Shown in pieces: positions 27,302 to 36,023 of a stretch of DNA of 64,000 bases. The position numbers and the translations under genes were made by a program. Source of the DNA: Mesorhizobium sp. NFR06 (lineage in GTDB: Bacteria > Pseudomonadota > Alphaproteobacteria > Rhizobiales > Rhizobiaceae). The notes below the pieces were generated by a model. That model did not search any database and was not told where the DNA came from. It worked only from the letters and a program-made list of their open reading frames with translations. The stretch spans positions 46,874-110,873 of the forward strand of contig NZ_FOVT01000017.1 in NCBI RefSeq assembly GCF_900115245.1. Direction: 5' to 3'. Each line of letters starts with the position of its first letter. Positions within the stretch are counted from its first letter, which is position 1.

Positions 27302-28665
27302 GCGAGACCGCGCCGCCTCGCGTCGTGATCGTGGGCGCCGGCCCGGCCGGCATAAGGGCGGCGGCTACTTTGGTCGAGGCCGGGCTCCATCCTGTGGTGA
27401 TCGACGAAGGGCAGCGCGCGGGCGGGCAGATATATCGGCGCCCGCCGGCAGGGTTCACCCGCACCGCGAAGCAACTCTATGGGTCGGAGGCCGCGAAGGC
27501 ATGCACGTTGCATGCGCTGTTCGACCGGCTGGCCAAAGACGGGCGGCTCTCCCATTGCGCGGCGAGCTCGGTAATTGCCGCTCAGGACGGACGACTGCAC
27601 GTGCTGGGGGAAGACGGCATGCAGGTGGTCTTCTATGACCGCTTGATCCTTGCCACAGGCGCATCCGATCGCGTCGCTCCGGTTCCCGGCTGGCAGTGCG
27701 CCGGCGTCTACAGCCTTGGCGCGGCGCAGATCGCGCTGAAGGCGCAGGGCGTGGCCCTCGGGCGGCGGATTGTCCTGATCGGATCAGGGCCTTTGCTGAC
27801 GCTGGTCGGCGCGCAGCTCGTCAAGGGTGGAGCGGATGTGGCGGCGGTGTTGGACACCTCGCCTTGGCGCCAACAGTTGCGGGGGCTCTGGGGACTTGCA
27901 GCTCGGCCAATGGTCGCGCTGCGCGGCCTGGTCCTGCGGGCGAGGCTCGGCAGCCGCTACCATGCCGGCGTGACGCTCGAGCGCATCGAGGCCGACGGGA
28001 GGGGTGCCACGGCGATGCGCTGGCGCGACGCCGGCGGCCGGTATCGCCTCACTCTTTGCGACATGATCGGCATGGGCTGGCACTTGCTGGCGGAGACGCA
28101 TCTGGCCGACCTGACCGGATGCGCCTTCGATTATGACGAGCAGTGGCGGCAATGGCTGCCGAAGATCGACGAGATGGGTAGGGCCGGCAACGGCATCTAC
28201 CTTGCAGGCGATGGGGCTCGTCTCCTCGGCGCTGACGGCGCGGAGATCGCGGGGCGGCTTGCGGCGGTGGCATGCCTTTCCGATTTGGGACTTCCGACGC
28301 CCTCGTTGAGGGCCGGTCTGCGCAAGCTTGCACGGCTCGAGCGCTTTTCCCGCGGCCTGGCTTGCGCCTTTCCCTGGCCGGCCGAGACGGTGCGGGCACT
28401 CCCCGACGACGCGATCGTCTGCCGCTGCGAAAACGTGATCGCCGGAGCCGTGCGCGAGAGTGTGGAACGCGGCGGCGGCGAGGCCAACAGGGTGAAATCG
28501 CTGTCGCGCGTGGGCATGGGGCGATGCCAGGCGCGCTACTGCCAGTTGGCTGCCGTCGAGCTCGTCGCGGCGCAAGCTGGCTGCACGCCCGACGCCGTCG
28601 GCCGGTTTCGCGGGCAGGCGCCTGTGCGGCCAGCGCCTATCGGCGCTTTGCTCGGGGAGGGCTGA
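27298..28665 (+). CDS. FAD/NAD-type alpha subunit of opine-oxidase/HcnB-like dehydrogenase
   Basis: The 455-residue protein starts at a GTG overlapping the previous stop. It has a FAD Rossmann motif VIVGAGPAGIRAA near 9-21, GGQIYRRPP typical of SoxA/OoxA/HcnB proteins, a second dinucleotide motif VLIGSGPLLTLVGAQL near 155 and a C-terminal BFD-like [2Fe-2S] domain with CRCENV and GMGRCQARYCQ. In the complex it takes electrons from the DAO beta subunit and passes them to quinone or another acceptor at the membrane. It is the last gene of the hyuAB operon and convergent with the DAO gene at 28710-30035. Confidence 0.88.
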   Translation: MSETAPPRVVIVGAGPAGIRAAATLVEAGLHPVVIDEGQRAGGQIYRRPPAGFTRTAKQLYGSEAAKACTLHALFDRLAKDGRLSHCAASSVIAAQDGRLHVLGEDGMQVVFYDRLILATGASDRVAPVPGWQCAGVYSLGAAQIALKAQGVALGRRIVLIGSGPLLTLVGAQLVKGGADVAAVLDTSPWRQQLRGLWGLAARPMVALRGLVLRARLGSRYHAGVTLERIEADGRGATAMRWRDAGGRYRLTLCDMIGMGWHLLAETHLADLTGCAFDYDEQWRQWLPKIDEMGRAGNGIYLAGDGARLLGADGAEIAGRLAAVACLSDLGLPTPSLRAGLRKLARLERFSRGLACAFPWPAETVRALPDDAIVCRCENVIAGAVRESVERGGGEANRVKSLSRVGMGRCQARYCQLAAVELVAAQAGCTPDAVGRFRGQAPVRPAPIGALLGEG

Positions 28666-28709
28666 TGCGATCGCTTGGTCCGCGCCCGGATGAAGGCATA
28701 GCGCACATC

Positions 28710-30035
28710 CTAGAAGTCGGCGACCTTTCCCCAGGCCGAAGTATCGAAGCGCCGCGGGTCGTAGGATGTCGCATCGACGATGGGCTCCGCTCCGGTCACC
28801 AGATCGGCGACGAGGTGACCGGCGCCAGGTCCGATGCCGAAGCCATGCCCCGAAAACCCGGCGGCAAGGAAAAAGCCTGGAACGGAATGGATCTCGCCGA
28901 TGGCCGGCACGCCATCCGGCGTGCTGTCGATATAGCCGGCCCAGGCCGCGCTTATCCTGGTCTTTCTGAGGTCGGGCAGGAGTTCGAGCGCGCGGGCATG
29001 CGTCAGCCGGATCGTTGCCTGGTCCGGGGCCGGATCGAGGATGCGCATCCGCTCCATCGGCGTCGGCTGGTCGAGCCGCCAGCGTCTAAGCGTTTCGTGG
29101 CCCGAGCGCACGCCCTGCAGACCGCCGGGCGCGAGGCTGCGCCAGCGCTTCAGAAACATCGGGACGAATTGCGAGGAGAAACGCAGCTGCTGCGGCGTCA
29201 CGTCCACGCGGCCGCGTCCGCTTATGGCGAGCGTGTAGCCGCCGTCGCCGCGACGTGTGGCCGAGATCCGTGCGGTGTGCAGCGCATCCGGCAGGCCTTC
29301 GGCGCCAGGCGAGACCGACAGGATCGAGGAGCGGATCGACGCCTGCGGAAAGCGGAAGCCGAACTGCCGGCAAAAGGAGGAGGCCCAGGCGCCGCCGGCC
29401 AGGACCGCCAGCTTTGTCCTGATCGTTCCGCTTTCGGTGACCACGCCGCTCAGGCGGCCGGCTTCGGTTTCGATACCACGCGCAGCGCAATCCTGGTGTA
29501 CAGAGCCGCCGAGCCTCAGGATGGCGCGGGCGACCGCGGGCGCGGCCCGCGACGGGTCGGCGGTGCCGTCGGTCGGCGAGAAGACGCCGCCCTTCCAGCT
29601 CCGTCCTGTGGCGCGGCCTCTTTCCCCGGCCTCGGCACTGTCGAGCATATGCGTGATGACGCCGGCCGTTCTGGCAAAGTCGCGCCAGCGCGCCCAGCCG
29701 GCCAGTTCCGCTTCGTCATTGCTGAGATAGAGCAGGCCGCAGCGGCGAAAGCCGGTGTCCTCGCCGCTTTCGGCCGCAAAGCGCTCCCACAGATCGAGGC
29801 TTCGCGTCGCCATCGGCAGCTCGCGGGCGTCGCGGTTCTGCTGGCGGCACCATCCCCAGTTCCTGGAGGATTGTTCGGCGCCGATGCGTCCCTTTTCGAC
29901 AAGCGCGATCTTCATCCCGCGCCTGGCAAGATAATAGGCCGCGAAGACACCGACGATGCCGCCACCGATCACCACCGCGTCCGCGGATTGCGGCAGTTCG
30001 CCAGATGTGTCGATTTGCTGCAACGGTGCGCGCAT
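28710..30035 (-). CDS. DAO-type FAD oxidoreductase
   Basis: The 441-residue flavoprotein has VVIGGGIVGVFAAYYLARRG near 21-40, SSRNWGWCRQQNRD near 60 and the DAO C-terminal block AAGFSGHGFGIGPGAGHLVA. The RNWGWCR signature is typical of a rhizobial subgroup annotated as D-amino-acid dehydrogenase-like or glycine oxidase-like. The start at 30035 fits the Rossmann fold; the longer frame would add an unlikely basic leader. It is divergent from the Lrp gene with 221 bp between, containing two Lrp-box-like 15-mers. Its own substrate may be an L- or D-amino acid or N-methyl amino acid. Confidence 0.82.
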   Translation of the reverse strand: MRAPLQQIDTSGELPQSADAVVIGGGIVGVFAAYYLARRGMKIALVEKGRIGAEQSSRNWGWCRQQNRDARELPMATRSLDLWERFAAESGEDTGFRRCGLLYLSNDEAELAGWARWRDFARTAGVITHMLDSAEAGERGRATGRSWKGGVFSPTDGTADPSRAAPAVARAILRLGGSVHQDCAARGIETEAGRLSGVVTESGTIRTKLAVLAGGAWASSFCRQFGFRFPQASIRSSILSVSPGAEGLPDALHTARISATRRGDGGYTLAISGRGRVDVTPQQLRFSSQFVPMFLKRWRSLAPGGLQGVRSGHETLRRWRLDQPTPMERMRILDPAPDQATIRLTHARALELLPDLRKTRISAAWAGYIDSTPDGVPAIGEIHSVPGFFLAAGFSGHGFGIGPGAGHLVADLVTGAEPIVDATSYDPRRFDTSAWGKVADF

Positions 30036-30104
30036 GGTCTCTCTGCCTTGACGGGCCAATCTAACGCGTTGCGCAGGCAGCCGCTGCTGCAGTTGAGGCC
30101 GAAG

Positions 30105-30119
30105 CAGAATTTTATTTCG
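30105..30119. promoter_or_regulatory. Weak Lrp-box-like 15-mer
   Basis: CAGAATTTTATTTCG fits 12 of 15 positions of the E. coli Lrp consensus YAGHAWATTWTDCTR, in the divergent DAO/lrp promoter. AT-rich core in GC-rich surroundings. Found by eye. Confidence 0.3.
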
Positions 30120-30216
30120 AAAGCGCGGTTGAAATCGGAAGCGCCGGTGTTTCAACGCGGATCCATTCGGATGGACAGGTCGGCAGGCTGTGGTAGTGTC
30201 GATGGAAATAGTACGG

Positions 30217-30231
30217 CAGCATTTTGTGCTG
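30217..30231. promoter_or_regulatory. Lrp-box-like 15-mer before the lrp gene
   Basis: CAGCATTTTGTGCTG is a perfect dyad (CAGCA / TGCTG) that fits 13 of 15 positions of the E. coli Lrp consensus, 26 bp before the Lrp-family start at 30257. Related 15-mers occur at 36790 and 39309. Confidence 0.5.
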
Positions 30232-30256
30232 TGGCATCCGTTCTTCGGAGACGGTC

Positions 30257-30733
30257 ATGAAACTGGATCGGATCGACATCAAGATTCTCTACGAATTGCA
30301 GAAGAACGGCCGCATCACCAATGTGGAACTTGCCGATCTGGTGCATCTGTCGCCAAGCCCATGCCTGATGCGGGTCAAGAAGCTCCAGTCGGAAGGCTAC
30401 ATCGAAGGCTATTCCGCGCAGGTCAACATCGGCAAGCTTGGCCAGACGCTGACCGTATTCACCGAGATCACCTTGAAGAACCATCGTCAGGTGGACTTCG
30501 CCCGCTTTCTCGCCGTGGTGGAGAAGATTGACCAGGTCATCGAATGCCACCTCGTGTCGGGCGGCTACGACTATTTGATGAAATTCGTCACCGCTGGCAT
30601 CGGCGAGTACCAGACCATTATGGAGCGGCTGACCGACATGGACATCGGCATTGACAAGTATTTCAGCTTCGTGGTGCTGAAGTCCCCTATCGTCAAGGCG
30701 CACATGCCGCTGCCCAGCCTGTTTCCGATGTAG
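30257..30733 (+). CDS. Lrp/AsnC family transcriptional regulator
   Basis: The 158-residue protein starts MKLDRIDIKILYELQKNGRI, with an AsnC-type helix-turn-helix (NVELADLVHLSPSPCLMRVK at about 22-41) and a C-terminal RAM domain that binds amino acids and forms octamers (GYDYLMKFVTAG, SFVVLKSPIVK). GGAG precedes the ATG. It lies between a DAO oxidase (divergent) and the dpp-type transporter (convergent). This position and the Lrp-like boxes before itself, before the HAD/dpp unit and before the GNAT/HAD pair suggest that it controls the cluster in response to an amino acid. Confidence 0.9.
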   Translation: MKLDRIDIKILYELQKNGRITNVELADLVHLSPSPCLMRVKKLQSEGYIEGYSAQVNIGKLGQTLTVFTEITLKNHRQVDFARFLAVVEKIDQVIECHLVSGGYDYLMKFVTAGIGEYQTIMERLTDMDIGIDKYFSFVVLKSPIVKAHMPLPSLFPM

Positions 30734-30815
30734 GACTCCGCGCTTCGTCGTGCTGTAGATCCGTTCAAAACAATTCCTGAGCGAAAAGCGCCACTGGCCT
30801 TTCCTGGAGCTGCTC

Positions 30816-32468
30816 TTAGCGGTGGCCGTACTGGTTGACGAGCTCGGGGTCGCGGACGAGGCCGTCGAGCCAGGTCGGGTCGAGCTTCGGCACTGATGAG
30901 AACAGTAGCTTGGAATAGGGGTGGGTTGGCGCCGTCAGCTTGTCGGGCGTGATCTGCTCCACCCGTTCCCCGTTGTACATGACCATGATCTCGTCGCAGA
31001 TGGCCTCGACGACGGAGAGGTCGTGGCTGATGAAGATGTAGGAAAGTCCCAGTTCGCGCTGCAGCTCCTTGAGCAACTCGATCACGGCCGCCGCCACCAC
31101 CGTGTCGAGGGCCGAGGTGATTTCGTCGCAGATGATCAGCTTGGGGTTGGCCGCCAGCGCGCGTGCAAAGTTCACCCGCTGCTTCTGGCCGCCCGAAAGC
31201 TCCGACGGGTGCCGGTAGCGCAAGCCTCTCGGCAGGCGCACCATATCGAGCAGTTCGTCGACGCGCTTCGAGCGCGCCTGCCTGTCGAGCCGGTGATAGA
31301 AGGCCAGCGGACGGGAGATGATGTCCTCCACCGGCTTGGCCGGATTGAGCGCGGTGTCGGCGTACTGGAACACGATCTGCATCTCGCGCAGCTGGTCATG
31401 GCTGCGTTTCCTGGCGGCGCGCTGCAGCTCCTTGCCGTCGAAGACGATGGCGCCGGCGGCCGCCGGATGGATGCCGGCGATGACGCGCGCCAGCGTCGAT
31501 TTTCCGCAGCCCGATTCGCCGATGATGCCGAGATTACGCCCCTTCTCCACGACCAGGCTAACGGAATCGACTGCGCGGATGAGCGGTAGTCCATCCCGCA
31601 CCGCGCCGTAGCCGGCCGTTACATTGTCGATACGCAACAGCTGCTTCGTCCCGGCATCCGCATCCGCATGCGCTTGCCGAGGCTTCGGTTCGAAGGCGGC
31701 AAGCAGCTCACGCGTGTAGGGATGGTGGGCAGCCGAAAGGATTGCCGCTGTGGAGCCGGTCTCCTGCACCTCGCCGGCCTTCAGCACCACGATGCGGTCG
31801 GCGATCTGCGCGACGACCGCAAGGTCATGGGAGACATAGACACCTGCTATCCCGCCCGCCCGCATGGCCGATTTGAATGCCTTCAGCACGTCGATCTGGG
31901 TCGTCACGTCGAGTGCGGTCGTCGGCTCGTCGAAGATCACCAGCTTGGGATCGCCAATCAGCGCCATGGCCGCCGACAGACGCTGCAATTGCCCGCCCGA
32001 AACCTGGTGCGGATAGCGCGCGCCGATCCCTTCTGGATCCGGCAGCGACAAGGCCCTGAACAGCTCGACCGCGCGCTGGCGCGCTTGTTCGGGCGACATT
32101 AGCTTGTGAATGCGCGTGACCTCGATGACCTGCTCCATGATGGTGGACGAGGGGTTGAAGGAGGCGGCGGCACTTTGCGGAACATAGGCAATGTCGGTGC
32201 CGCGCAGCCTGGCGCGTTCCTTTTCGGAAAGGGCGGCCATGTTCTTGCCGTTGACGTTGATCTCGCCGCCGGTAATCCGGCAGCCGGGCCGCGCATAGCC
32301 CATCAGTGAGAGCGCCACCGTCGTCTTGCCGGAGCCGCTTTCGCCGATCAGCGCGACGATCTCGCCGTCGGCAATGTCAAGGCTGACGCCCTTGATGATT
32401 TCGACAAGCCGTCCGGCGTCGGTCTTGGCCTCTATCCGTAGGTTCCGGACCTCGACGAGATTGCTCAT
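30816..32468 (-). CDS. Double-domain dpp-type ABC transporter ATPase
   Basis: The 550-residue protein joins two nucleotide-binding domains. Domain 1 has Walker A GESGSGKTT at 42-50, signature VSGGQ at 156-160 and LVIFDEPTTALD near 177. Domain 2 has Walker A GESGCGKST at 317-325, signature LSGGQKQR and LIICDEITSALD. This corresponds to fused DppD and DppF (or GsiA-like), cytoplasmic, powering uptake of peptides, opines or similar. Domain 2 has Ile in place of the usual Pro after the catalytic Glu (DEI for DEP), a mild oddity. The start at 32468 overlaps the permease stop by four bases (ATGA). Confidence 0.92.
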   Translation of the reverse strand: MSNLVEVRNLRIEAKTDAGRLVEIIKGVSLDIADGEIVALIGESGSGKTTVALSLMGYARPGCRITGGEINVNGKNMAALSEKERARLRGTDIAYVPQSAAASFNPSSTIMEQVIEVTRIHKLMSPEQARQRAVELFRALSLPDPEGIGARYPHQVSGGQLQRLSAAMALIGDPKLVIFDEPTTALDVTTQIDVLKAFKSAMRAGGIAGVYVSHDLAVVAQIADRIVVLKAGEVQETGSTAAILSAAHHPYTRELLAAFEPKPRQAHADADAGTKQLLRIDNVTAGYGAVRDGLPLIRAVDSVSLVVEKGRNLGIIGESGCGKSTLARVIAGIHPAAAGAIVFDGKELQRAARKRSHDQLREMQIVFQYADTALNPAKPVEDIISRPLAFYHRLDRQARSKRVDELLDMVRLPRGLRYRHPSELSGGQKQRVNFARALAANPKLIICDEITSALDTVVAAAVIELLKELQRELGLSYIFISHDLSVVEAICDEIMVMYNGERVEQITPDKLTAPTHPYSKLLFSSVPKLDPTWLDGLVRDPELVNQYGHR

Positions 32469-33316
32469 GCGTCGCGGTCCCTGATCTTCTGCGGCAGGTT
32501 GTCGATCAGCAGGTTGACGCTGATGGTGAGGCATGCGATCGCCAGCGACGGCACGATGACGGCGGGGGCCACGAAGGGCAGGCCGCCGATGTTCTCACGT
32601 ACCAGCGCGCCCCAGTCGGCGAGCGGCGGCTGCAGGCCGAGCCCGAGGAAAGACAGGCCGGAGAGCAAAAGCACGATGAAGACGAAGCGCAGGCCGAAGT
32701 CGGCCAGCACCGGGCGGATGATGTTGGGCAGAATCTCGGACCCGATGAGGTAGGCGGTGCTCTCGCCACGGACACGGGCGACGGTGATGAAGTCCATGGT
32801 GTTGATGTTGACGGCGAGCGCGCGCGCGAAGCGGTAGGCGCCGGGGATGTAGATGACGGCCAGCGTCAGGATCAGCACCGGGATCGACGAGCCGACCGCG
32901 GCGACGACCACGAGCCCGAACAGCTTGCTGGGGATGGAGTTCATCGCGTCCAGGAAACGGCTGAGGCAGGTGTCGAGCCAGCCGCCGGTGACCGCCGCGA
33001 TCATCCCCAGCACGACACCTGAAAAGCAGGCGATGGAGACGGCGGCGAGCGATATGCCGACGGTGTAGCGTGCGCCCATCAGTACCCGCGAGAGCATATC
33101 GCGCCCCAGATAATCCGAGCCGAGCCACAACCCCTGGCGCATCGGGCCGAAATAGTCGTCGTCGACGATGTCGCCGATCGAATGGGGAATGAGGTAGGGC
33201 GCGAGGATCGCGACGAGCGTCCACGCCAGGATGACCAGCGCGGCCACGACGCCTACGACGCTGTAGCTGTGGCCCAGGAAGGATCGTCGGGAGGTTGTCG
33301 CGTGCGCTATCGTCAT
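32465..33316 (-). CDS. dpp-type ABC transporter permease (DppC-like)
   Basis: The 283-residue inner-membrane protein has about six membrane segments with an N-terminal OppC-like segment (VVGVVAALVILAWTLVAILA), WLGSDYLGRDMLSRVLMGAR in the first loop and the EAA loop ARVRGESTAYLIGSEILPNI for ATPase docking. It pairs with the DppB-like permease upstream. Both junctions overlap by four bases, with the ATPase gene downstream and the DppB gene upstream, so all three are translationally coupled. Confidence 0.92.
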   Translation of the reverse strand: MTIAHATTSRRSFLGHSYSVVGVVAALVILAWTLVAILAPYLIPHSIGDIVDDDYFGPMRQGLWLGSDYLGRDMLSRVLMGARYTVGISLAAVSIACFSGVVLGMIAAVTGGWLDTCLSRFLDAMNSIPSKLFGLVVVAAVGSSIPVLILTLAVIYIPGAYRFARALAVNINTMDFITVARVRGESTAYLIGSEILPNIIRPVLADFGLRFVFIVLLLSGLSFLGLGLQPPLADWGALVRENIGGLPFVAPAVIVPSLAIACLTISVNLLIDNLPQKIRDRDA

Positions 33317-34263
33317 CTGAGCCTCGGATTGGACATGATAGCGACGACGTCGGCGGCGGTGATGAGGAAGAGATAGCCGAGGCAGAAGATCATCGCGCAG
33401 CTCTGGATCAGCGGCAGGTCGCGTGTCGCGACCGCATCGACCATCAGTTTGGCAATGCCAGGATAGTTGAAGATGGTCTCGACGATGATGACGCCGCCAA
33501 CCAGATAGGACAGCGAGAGCGCGACCGCATTGACGATCGGCCCGAGCGCATTGGGGAGCGCGTGCCTCAGGACCATGCGGCCGCGCGAAGCGCCTTTCAG
33601 AAGCGCCATCTCGACATAAGGCGTGGAGAGCGTCTCGATCACCGCGGCGCGGGTCATGCGGATCATCTGCGCGGAGATGACGAAAGTGAGCGTGATAACC
33701 GGCATCGCATAGATGCGTACGAGGTCGGTCAGCGAATGCGCCTCGTTAACCGAGGACAGCGCCGGCAGCCATTTGAGATAAACGGCGAAGAGCAGGACCG
33801 CCAGCGTCGCGACCATGAATTCCGGCACGGAAATGATGCCGATCGAAAGAATGGTGACGGTGCGGTCATAGACAGAGCCGCGCAGCATGGCGGCGGTGAT
33901 GCCGAGCGTCAGCGCCAGTGGCACCGAGAGCAGCGTGGTGATGCCGGCGAGCTTCATGGTGTTGACCAGGCGCCCGCCGATCAACGCCGCGACCGGCATC
34001 TCGTTGGCATAGGATGTGCCGAGGTCGCCGTGGACCAGGCCGACCAGCCAGAGCAGAAAGCGCAGGATCGCCGGGTCGTTGAGATGCATGGCCTCGCGCA
34101 GGCCGGCGACGGCCTCGGGAGTCGCCGCCTGGCCGAGCAGGATCGATGCGGTGTCGCCGGGCAGCATGCTGGTGGCGAAGAACACGGCGAACAGCACGAT
34201 CAAAAGCGTAACGGCCGCGATCCCCAGCCGTTTCAGCACGAGGTTGAGAACCCCAGACTTCAT
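33313..34263 (-). CDS. dpp-type ABC transporter permease (DppB-like)
   Basis: The 316-residue permease has the DppB-type N-terminus (LKRLGIAAVTLLIVLFAVFF, then MLPGDTASILLG), about six membrane segments and the EAA loop KGASRGRMVLRHALPNALGP. The start at 34263 (MKSGVLNLVLKRLG) is chosen because family members begin a few residues before the first membrane segment; the open frame upstream belongs to the spacer. It follows the binding-protein gene by 86 bp, in which a GC-rich hairpin lies. Confidence 0.92.
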   Translation of the reverse strand: MKSGVLNLVLKRLGIAAVTLLIVLFAVFFATSMLPGDTASILLGQAATPEAVAGLREAMHLNDPAILRFLLWLVGLVHGDLGTSYANEMPVAALIGGRLVNTMKLAGITTLLSVPLALTLGITAAMLRGSVYDRTVTILSIGIISVPEFMVATLAVLLFAVYLKWLPALSSVNEAHSLTDLVRIYAMPVITLTFVISAQMIRMTRAAVIETLSTPYVEMALLKGASRGRMVLRHALPNALGPIVNAVALSLSYLVGGVIIVETIFNYPGIAKLMVDAVATRDLPLIQSCAMIFCLGYLFLITAADVVAIMSNPRLR

Positions 34264-34312
34264 GGAAGCGCTCCCTGCGGTTGTTCGGCCACGCGACCTT
34301 GCGCAATGAAGT

Positions 34313-34340
34313 GCCGGAGGCCGACTGACCGGCCGCCGGC
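34313..34340 (-). repeat. Hairpin between binding-protein and permease genes of the dpp-type operon
   Basis: GCCGGAGGCC and GGCCGCCGGC pair with one A-G mismatch around an 8-base loop, 10 bases after the stop of the minus-strand binding-protein gene. This position is typical of structures that protect the binding-protein message and lower expression of the permease genes. A similar hairpin lies at 58358-58380 in the other ABC operon. Confidence 0.5.
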
Positions 34341-34349
34341 TGGCTTCCC

Positions 34350-35960
34350 TCAGGCTTCGAGCCAGAGATATTCCGCCATTGCGTAGCCCATCATGCCACC
34401 GAGCGGGTTCGCCTCCAAACCCTTCACCTTGCTGGAGAGGGCATCCACGTTGGAAATGTAGGCCGGGATGATAGTGCCGGCCTCCTCGGAGACCATAGCC
34501 TGCATCTGGCCATAGATCTCCTTGCGCTTGGCCAGGTCGAGCAGGCCGCGCGCCTCGATGAGCATCTTGTCGAACTTCTCGGACTTGTACTGGCTTTCGT
34601 TCCACGGCGCGTTGGAAGCGTAGAGGAGCGAGAACAGGATGTCCGGCGTCGGGCGCGGATTGATGTTGCCGAAATGGATTGGCGCCTTGAGCCAGTAATT
34701 GTCCCAGTAGCCGTCGGATGGGACACGCTGGACGTCCAGCTTCATGCCGATATCCGCGCCGGCGGCCTGGATGATCACCGCCATGTCGATCGACGAGGTT
34801 GCGGCGTCGGAAGCGATCACCGGGATGGACTGGCCGAGGAGGCCTGCCTTCTGGAAATGGAACTTCGCCTTGTCCGGGTCGAAAGCCTTCGGCTTGACGT
34901 CGGGATTGTGGAAGATATTGGCCGGCGAGACGGGCTGGTCGTTGCCGATCTCGCCGAGGCCGCGCAATGCCGATTTGACGATCTGCTCGCGGTTGACGAG
35001 ATATTTCATGCCGGCAACGAAGTCGGCCTTGCTGCCTGGATCCATGTCGAGCCGGATGTTGAGGTCGGTGTAGTTGCCCGAAGTCGTCTTCGACAATTCG
35101 AAGCCCTGCTGGCCGCTGATGAGCTTCATTGCGCGCGGATTGATCGCGGCCGCAAAATTAATGTCGCCGGAAAGCAGGGCGTTGACGCGGGCGCTGTCGT
35201 CGCTGATGGCTATGAACTCGAAGGAGTCCAGATAGGGCTTGCCCGACTTCCAATAGTTCTTGTTCTTGGTGACGACCGACCGCACCCCCGGTTCGAACGT
35301 CTGGAGCACGAAGGCACCGGTGCCATTGCCCTTGGAGAAGTCGGTGGTGCCGTCTTGGACGATCATGAAATGGTGCAGCGCCAGGATGGTCGGCAGGTCG
35401 GCATTCGGGTCGGCGAGTTTGATTTCCACGGTCGACTTGTCGACCGCCTCGAAGCCGGTCATCTGCGCGGCGATCTTGGCGACCTTGGAGCCGACCGATT
35501 TGTCGAGATGGCGCTTCAGCGAGAACACGACGTCGTCGGCAGTGAGGTCCTTGCCGTCGTGGAAGGTGACGCCCTTGCGCAGCTTCACGGTCCAGGTCTT
35601 GGCGTCCTTGCTGTCGAAGCTCTCGGCCAACTCCATCTGCGTGACGCCATCCTTGTCGAGGAACGTCAGGCGGTTGTAGAGCGAGCAGCAGCGGACATAG
35701 TCGGTGGAGAGCGACGCCTTTGCCGGATCGAGCGTATCGGCGGTCGAGGACGACCAGCCGGCCGCCTTGAAATTTCCTCCGGAAACTGGCGTGGCAGCAA
35801 CGGCCTCGCTGGCGCGGCCAAGCACCACGCTGCCGGCCGCAACCGCGGCGCCGCCGGCCAACAGCATCTTGAGAAGTTCGCGGCGGCTCGCGCCCCGCCG
35901 AATGGCGTTTTCGACCATGGCATCGTCTGCGCTGGTCCAGTTCGTGATCTTGTCGGTCAT
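34350..35960 (-). CDS. Tat-exported extracellular solute-binding protein (SBP_bac_5, DppA-like)
   Basis: The 536-residue periplasmic binding protein has a long N-region with twin arginines (ASRRELLKMLLAGGAAVAAG, RR at 26-27) and probable cleavage near SEAVAA at 51-56. The mature part follows family 5 (peptide/nickel/opine) proteins: SSTADTLDPAKASLSTDYVR, then AESFDSKDAKTWTVKLRKGV, TFHDGKDLTADDVVFSLKRH. It determines the specificity of the following permease/ATPase genes. Peptide, opine or glutathione-like ligands are all possible. The upstream HAD gene is 63 bp away on the same strand and may be co-transcribed. Confidence 0.92.
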   Translation of the reverse strand: MTDKITNWTSADDAMVENAIRRGASRRELLKMLLAGGAAVAAGSVVLGRASEAVAATPVSGGNFKAAGWSSSTADTLDPAKASLSTDYVRCCSLYNRLTFLDKDGVTQMELAESFDSKDAKTWTVKLRKGVTFHDGKDLTADDVVFSLKRHLDKSVGSKVAKIAAQMTGFEAVDKSTVEIKLADPNADLPTILALHHFMIVQDGTTDFSKGNGTGAFVLQTFEPGVRSVVTKNKNYWKSGKPYLDSFEFIAISDDSARVNALLSGDINFAAAINPRAMKLISGQQGFELSKTTSGNYTDLNIRLDMDPGSKADFVAGMKYLVNREQIVKSALRGLGEIGNDQPVSPANIFHNPDVKPKAFDPDKAKFHFQKAGLLGQSIPVIASDAATSSIDMAVIIQAAGADIGMKLDVQRVPSDGYWDNYWLKAPIHFGNINPRPTPDILFSLLYASNAPWNESQYKSEKFDKMLIEARGLLDLAKRKEIYGQMQAMVSEEAGTIIPAYISNVDALSSKVKGLEANPLGGMMGYAMAEYLWLEA

Positions 35961-36023
35961 GTTATTCCCCTTTCTGTTTGTTTGGTCGGGATGCTCGTCT
36001 TGTTGCGGCTTTCCGGCTTGGGC

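Noticed and set aside
28272..30260. 662-codon plus-strand frame over the DAO gene
   Set aside because: Antisense shadow of the DAO gene and the end of the FAD gene; Arg/Gly-rich, no family.
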